A program made the translations under genes and the position numbers. DNA of 15,296 nucleotides from Sphingomonas sp. Its GTDB lineage: Bacteria > Pseudomonadota > Alphaproteobacteria > Sphingomonadales > Sphingomonadaceae. A model generated the notes under the pieces. The model had not been told where the DNA came from, did no database searches, and saw nothing but the letters and a program-made list of their open reading frames with translations. The stretch lies in the NCBI GenBank assembly GCA_030146605.1, contig JASLBO010000493.1:1-15296 (forward strand). Reading direction: 5' to 3'. The first letter of the stretch is position 1; every line of letters starts with the position of its first letter. Shown here piece by piece: positions 11,338 to 15,296 of this stretch.

Positions 11338-14178
11338 TCAGTTGCGGATCCGCAAGGTCAAGCCGATCCGGCGATCCTCGAGGCGGATGAACCGGGGGTT
11401 GGACGCGACGTTCTGGTAGCTCTCCTGCCGCTGGCGCAGCACGTTCACCGCATCGATCGTCAGCGATGCTTTTTCCGAGAAATCGTACGAGATTGACGCG
11501 TCGAGCTGACCATAGGCCTTGCGGTAGATCGGCACGCCGCCGGTACCGTTGCCCGCCACCGTCTCGAGATAGTCATCACGCCAGTTATACGCGGCGCGCG
11601 CAGTGAAGCCGTATTTCTCGTACATGCCCACCAGATTGTAGCTCCACTTTGACAGCCCCTGGAGCGGCGTCGAGACATTCTCGCCGTCCTGAAGCGTCCC
11701 GCCGCTGCCCGGCGCGTCGGAATCGGCATAGGTCAGGTTCGCCTGGACGCCGAAGCCGGACAAGGCGCCGGGCAGGAAGTCGAAGAAAGTGTTGCCACCG
11801 ATTTCGAAGCCCTTGACCGATCCGTTCGTGCCGTTGAGCCGGCCGGTATACTGGAAGGTCTGCGTGCCCCCGGTCGGTACGGGATATTGCACGTCGAACA
11901 CCGAGTCGTAGATGAAATTGGTCAGATCCTTGTAGAAGACGGTGCCGTACAGCAGCGTCCCCGCCTTCGGATACCATTCCAGCGCCGCGTCGACTTGCTT
12001 GCTTTCCTCGGGCTTGAGCAGCGGATTGCCGCCCGAGCCAGTGCGGGTGGTCGGTAGATATCCCGTGACGGCGCCCGACGAGTCCGTCACCTGATTGTAG
12101 TTGAGCGATAACGTACGGATCGCGCGCAGATCGCTGAACCCCGGACGTGCCATGGCTTTGCCCGCCGCGAAGCGGGCCTGCAGCCTGTCGGTAATGTGCG
12201 CGCGCAGGTTCAGTGTCGGCAGCACCTTGGTATAGTCCTGTCCGGCGTTGAACGGCTGGTCCACCGTGATCTGCGCCGTGGTCGGCAGCAGGTTGGGGCG
12301 ATAGGTCAGCCGCGCGCTGCCGATCGCCTCGTTCTTGGTCTTGACGACGCGCACACCGATATTGCCGTCGATCGGCCCGCCCTCGAACCGGACCAGCGCA
12401 TAGCCGGCATAGGTCTTTTCTTTCTGCGTGTTCACGTCCTGCGAGGAATAATCGGTCAGCCCGCGGCCAACCACGCCCTGGAACAGCCCCCCGACCGTCG
12501 ACTCGTTGAGCGCCGATATGCCGACGAACGGAACATTTCCGACGCTGGTGCTGTCGCCGTGAAAGAAATCGCCGGCGAATGGATTGTTCAATCCGTTGAA
12601 CCGCGGATCGGTCAGGGACGCGGTGCCCGCGGCACCCGACCAGTTATAGGGGGTGCTGCGGTTGATCGCGGTTCGGTCGGTGAAGCGTCCGCCCACCGAA
12701 GCGCTTTTCAGGAAACCTTCGTCGAAGTCCCAGGTCAGGTCGGCGCGTGCGGTCTTCTGCTCAGCGTCGCTGTCCTCCTTATGGTCCATCAGCGCAGTCA
12801 CGCGATAGGTGCTCAATTCTCCGAGCCCGGGCGAACCTGGAAGACCGCCGAAGCTGATCTGCGGCAAGTCGCCACTCAGATCAATCGCATAGGATGCCAG
12901 GTCGCGCTGCGCGAATGCCGTGTAGCTTCGATTCTCGAACTCCGCCTTCACATGTTGAACATCGACGTTCAACCGGAGCCGATCGGCAATCTTCCACTTC
13001 ATACCGCCTGAAAAGTCGGTGGTGGTGCTCTGATTGTACGAGAGCTGACTGTTGCTGGCGACGTTGAGCTGGTTGCGGTTGTCGTAGGTCGGCGGCAGCG
13101 ACCAATCGGGCGTGAAGCCGGAGAAGCCGCCCGACTGGAACACGCCGTTATCATCGAACTGGAAGCCGGGTAGCGGAGTCAGGCCGGCAAGGCCGACCGT
13201 GTCGGTGCCGCGCGTAACGAACGACGTGTAGTTCGGGGTCTCGATATCGTATTCGGAGCGCAGCCCGGTCGCGTAGAATTCGAGGTCGTCGCTCGGTGCC
13301 CATTGTAGCGCACCGTAATAGCCCTTGCGCTCGCGCTCGCCATAGGTGACGCCGATGCCCGCACCCACCGGCACCGAACGGCTGGTGCCATCGATCGCCG
13401 TTGTGCTGCGGTACGGCTCGATCACCAGCTCGTCGGTCCGGAACGCACCCCCGAAATAGGAGGCGTCGAACAGGATTCCCACGTCGCCGATGCCGGTTTC
13501 CCAGCGCTTGCTGACCAGCGCCGAGGCATTGAACTTGGTGTCGCCCGCAAGGTCGTAATTGTTGGCCCCCACCGTAGCGGCGACGACCCAATCGTCGTTG
13601 CGTTCGTCGAAGGGCATGCGCGTGCGCAGGTTGACCGTCCCGCCGATGCCGCCCTCGATCAGCTCGGCCGAGGGGTTCTTGTAGACGTCGACGCCGGCGA
13701 GCAGCTCCGAGGGCACGTCCTCGAAGCTGAGCGAGCGCCCACCACTGCCGCTGAAGGCGTCGCGGCCGTTGATCTCGGTGCGCACCTGGGTCAGGCCGCG
13801 GATAGCGATGCCCGACCCTTCGCCGCGGTTTCGGGTGATCTGGATGCCAGAGATTCGCTGCAGCGTCTCGGCGACGTTCTTGTCGGGCAGCTTGCCGATG
13901 TCGATCGCTGTGATCGAATCAACGAACTGGCCGGAATTCCGCTTGATGGCCTGGGCAGATTCCAGCGAGGCGCGGAGACCGGTGACGACGATCGCGTCTT
14001 CTTGCCCGGTTTCTTGCGCGGCGGCAGCGTCGGGCCCCGCCTGTCCCGCGTTGGTCGCGTCCTGCGCCAATGCTGCCGGCGACATGCCAAGCCCAAGCAC
14101 CGACGCGCCAAGCATCAGCGCGCGGCGAAACGCCCCGTTCATCACATCATTACCCGTAGCGGCAACCGAGCCAGTCAT
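11338..14178 (-). CDS. TonB-dependent receptor, probable oligosaccharide importer
   Basis: A 946-residue outer-membrane receptor of the Caulobacter/Xanthomonas/sphingomonad carbohydrate-linked group. A signal peptide ends near residue 39 (AALA before QD). A TonB-box-like segment DAIVVTG (61-67) is followed by the plug (about 70-190) with SITAIDIGKLPDKNVAETLQRISGIQI, IAIRGL and the closing IEGGIGGTVNLRTRMPF, then a long beta-barrel. It opens the operon with GH35 and GH31, so the likely cargo is xyloglucan-derived oligosaccharide, taken up with energy from TonB-ExbB-ExbD. The ATG at 14178 is chosen because GGAGGG lies 6 bases upstream; an internal ATG at 14142 is less well placed. The last residues are GLTLRIRN: the usual terminal aromatic residue of outer-membrane barrels is missing. 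Confidence 0.93.
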   Translation of the reverse strand: MTGSVAATGNDVMNGAFRRALMLGASVLGLGMSPAALAQDATNAGQAGPDAAAAQETGQEDAIVVTGLRASLESAQAIKRNSGQFVDSITAIDIGKLPDKNVAETLQRISGIQITRNRGEGSGIAIRGLTQVRTEINGRDAFSGSGGRSLSFEDVPSELLAGVDVYKNPSAELIEGGIGGTVNLRTRMPFDERNDDWVVAATVGANNYDLAGDTKFNASALVSKRWETGIGDVGILFDASYFGGAFRTDELVIEPYRSTTAIDGTSRSVPVGAGIGVTYGERERKGYYGALQWAPSDDLEFYATGLRSEYDIETPNYTSFVTRGTDTVGLAGLTPLPGFQFDDNGVFQSGGFSGFTPDWSLPPTYDNRNQLNVASNSQLSYNQSTTTDFSGGMKWKIADRLRLNVDVQHVKAEFENRSYTAFAQRDLASYAIDLSGDLPQISFGGLPGSPGLGELSTYRVTALMDHKEDSDAEQKTARADLTWDFDEGFLKSASVGGRFTDRTAINRSTPYNWSGAAGTASLTDPRFNGLNNPFAGDFFHGDSTSVGNVPFVGISALNESTVGGLFQGVVGRGLTDYSSQDVNTQKEKTYAGYALVRFEGGPIDGNIGVRVVKTKNEAIGSARLTYRPNLLPTTAQITVDQPFNAGQDYTKVLPTLNLRAHITDRLQARFAAGKAMARPGFSDLRAIRTLSLNYNQVTDSSGAVTGYLPTTRTGSGGNPLLKPEESKQVDAALEWYPKAGTLLYGTVFYKDLTNFIYDSVFDVQYPVPTGGTQTFQYTGRLNGTNGSVKGFEIGGNTFFDFLPGALSGFGVQANLTYADSDAPGSGGTLQDGENVSTPLQGLSKWSYNLVGMYEKYGFTARAAYNWRDDYLETVAGNGTGGVPIYRKAYGQLDASISYDFSEKASLTIDAVNVLRQRQESYQNVASNPRFIRLEDRRIGLTLRIRN

Positions 14179-14456
14179 GAGCTACCCTCCCAAGGCTCCA
14201 TCCGCGTCGCTTCGTGAGCAACGGGTTCTGGAGACAGATTGAAGAGAAACGAGCGGCCTTGCCGCTTTGGCCGCAAATATCTGCTCGCCCCTCCTGCCCC
14301 GCCCTCTCTCAGCGTGACGCGCGCGTGGCGTCTCACGGAGAACTGGAGCAAGTGAGCGCTAACACGGAGGCAAAATGGCGTCTACAAAAAAGCTATACAA
14401 ATATGAAAATTGACGGCAGCCCTCTCGAGCGGCACAGATCCGCACGGGAGAGGTTC
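14179..14456. other. Divergent control region between receptor operon and halogenase gene
   Basis: The 278-bp stretch contains no gene. It holds an inverted repeat GCGGCC (14253-14258) with GGCCGC (14269-14274), the LacI-like operator at 14352-14363, and a possible -10 element TATACA at 14394-14399 for the halogenase gene without a good -35. The ribosome binding sites of both flanking genes lie at its ends. Confidence 0.5.
14352..14363. promoter_or_regulatory. Candidate LacI-family operator GTGAGCGCTAAC
   Basis: The 12 bases form two half sites, GTGAGC and GCTAAC, symmetric about the central CG step with one mismatch. The core is one base away from the ideal lac-type operator core GTGAGCGCTCAC. 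It sits between the divergent receptor operon and the halogenase gene, 105 bp upstream of the halogenase start. LacI-family repressors commonly control sugar-uptake receptor loci in this group; no regulator gene is present in the window. Confidence 0.5.
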
Positions 14457-15296
14457 ATGAGCTTCGCGCCGATCACCAAGCTGCTCATCGTGGGCGGCGG
14501 GACCGCCGGCTGGATCGCAGCTGCGAGTTTCGCCCGATTGCTGCAGGACCGCGCGTGCGAGATCCACCTGGTGGAGTCGGACGAGATCGGCATCGTCGGC
14601 GTCGGCGAGGCCACGATCCCACCGATCATGGACCTTAACCGTGCGCTGGGGTTGGACGAGGATACGTTCATCCGCAGCACCCAGGCCACGTTCAAGCTGG
14701 GCATCGAGTTCGTCGACTGGAAGCGGCCAGGGGAACGCTACTTTCATCCCTTCGGCGTCTATGGCGCGGACGTCGGCTATGTCGATTTCGTGCATTATTG
14801 GCGGCGGCTGCGCCGCGAAGCCGGCGACGAAGCGGGAACGCTGGAGCAGTATAGCCTGCCCTCGGTCGCAGCACGCGCGCGCAAGTTCATGCGGCCCGAC
14901 CCAGATCCGCGCAACGTTTTGTCGAAGGTCGCCTACGCCTTCCACTTCGACGCCGGCCTGTACGCCAGGTTCCTTCGCAACTATGCCGAACGTCTCGGCG
15001 TCATTCGACACGAGGGCAGGATCGTCGACGGCATGCTCGACCAGCGCGGCTTCGTCGAAGCGGTCCTTCTCGATGACGGCCGCACGCTCGATGCCGAGTT
15101 CTTCATCGATTGTTCCGGCTTTCGCGGGATCCTCATCGAGCAATTGCTGGGAACCGGCTATGAGGATTGGAGCCACTGGCTCCCGTGCGACCGGGCTGTG
15201 GCAGTTCCTTCCGAGAATGTCGGCCAGCCAGATCCGTTCACGCGCTCGACCGCCCGTCACGCGGGTTGGCAATGGCGCATCCCGCTGCAGCATCGC
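14457..15296 (+). CDS. Flavin-dependent tryptophan-halogenase family protein, partial at window edge
   Basis: The frame is open from ATG 14457 to the window edge, 280 residues, C-terminus missing (family length about 500). Visible marks are the FAD-binding [12 protein letters not shown] (11-22), VGVGEATIP (48-55), the catalytic-type lysine Lys80 in [16 protein letters not shown] (a second flavin-contact region), and the halogenase W-x-W-x-I-P motif as W271-Q-W273-R-I275-P276. The known reaction is FADH2-dependent chlorination or bromination of an indole via hypohalous acid and the lysine. GGGAGAGG lies 3 bases before the ATG. An in-frame ATG at 14403 would add 18 residues but has no ribosome binding site. 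Genes of this family repeatedly sit next to carbohydrate TonB-dependent receptors in sphingomonads, Caulobacter and Xanthomonas; their role there is not understood. Confidence 0.9.
   Translation, partial: MSFAPITKLLIVGGGTAGWIAAASFARLLQDRACEIHLVESDEIGIVGVGEATIPPIMDLNRALGLDEDTFIRSTQATFKLGIEFVDWKRPGERYFHPFGVYGADVGYVDFVHYWRRLRREAGDEAGTLEQYSLPSVAARARKFMRPDPDPRNVLSKVAYAFHFDAGLYARFLRNYAERLGVIRHEGRIVDGMLDQRGFVEAVLLDDGRTLDAEFFIDCSGFRGILIEQLLGTGYEDWSHWLPCDRAVAVPSENVGQPDPFTRSTARHAGWQWRIPLQHR

Noticed and set aside
12196..13011. Plus-strand frame of 271 codons
   Set aside because: Antisense to the beta-barrel part of the TonB-dependent receptor.
14382..15293. Minus-strand frame of 303 codons
   Set aside because: Antisense to the halogenase gene, which has clear flavin-binding and W-x-W-x-I-P motifs in the plus frame.
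1..15296. CRISPR array, tRNA or rRNA genes, or phage genes
   Set aside because: No regularly spaced direct repeats, cloverleaf-like sequences or phage structural or integrase motifs were seen by eye.

Overview
The window looks like chromosome or large-plasmid DNA of a sphingomonad (Alphaproteobacteria, Sphingomonas-like). I infer this from the high GC content, a ROSE-type RNA thermometer ahead of an IbpA-like small heat-shock gene, a typical sphingomonad/Caulobacter-type TonB-dependent receptor, and a tryptophan-halogenase-family gene divergent from that receptor. No database search was possible; family calls rest on motifs read from the translated sequence.

Positions 1-4187 form a stress-response block. 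Leftward run a BAX-inhibitor-1 (YccA-like) membrane protein and an HdeD-family membrane protein cut by the window edge. Rightward, from the shared 370-bp divergent region, run two Hsp20 genes, an NDUFS4-like protein with a cysteine-rich tail, and a TerC-family membrane protein broken by a one-base frameshift. The divergent region holds an RpoH-like promoter that fires straight into a ROSE-type leader, several perfect inverted repeats, and a hairpin over the BI-1 start. The block therefore appears tuned to heat and membrane/envelope stress.

Positions 4188-4744 hold the 5' part of an IS110/IS1111-type transposase, on the minus strand, starting about 25 bp after the terC stop. A secreted serine hydrolase of the class C beta-lactamase/esterase superfamily follows (4745-5902), then nearly 900 bp with no convincing gene (5903-6789), marked by a 13-bp inverted repeat 119 bp apart.

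Positions 6790-14178 are a leftward operon: TonB-dependent receptor, GH35 beta-galactosidase, and GH31 alpha-xylosidase/alpha-glucosidase with a PA14 insert. The two hydrolases match the pairing known from the xyloglucan locus of Cellvibrio japonicus (Bgl35A with Xyl31A), so the likely job is import of xyloglucan oligosaccharides and removal of galactosyl and xylosyl side groups. Divergent from it, a flavin-dependent tryptophan-halogenase-family gene starts at 14457 and runs off the right edge. The intergenic space carries a near-perfect LacI-type operator, suggesting a sugar-responsive repressor.
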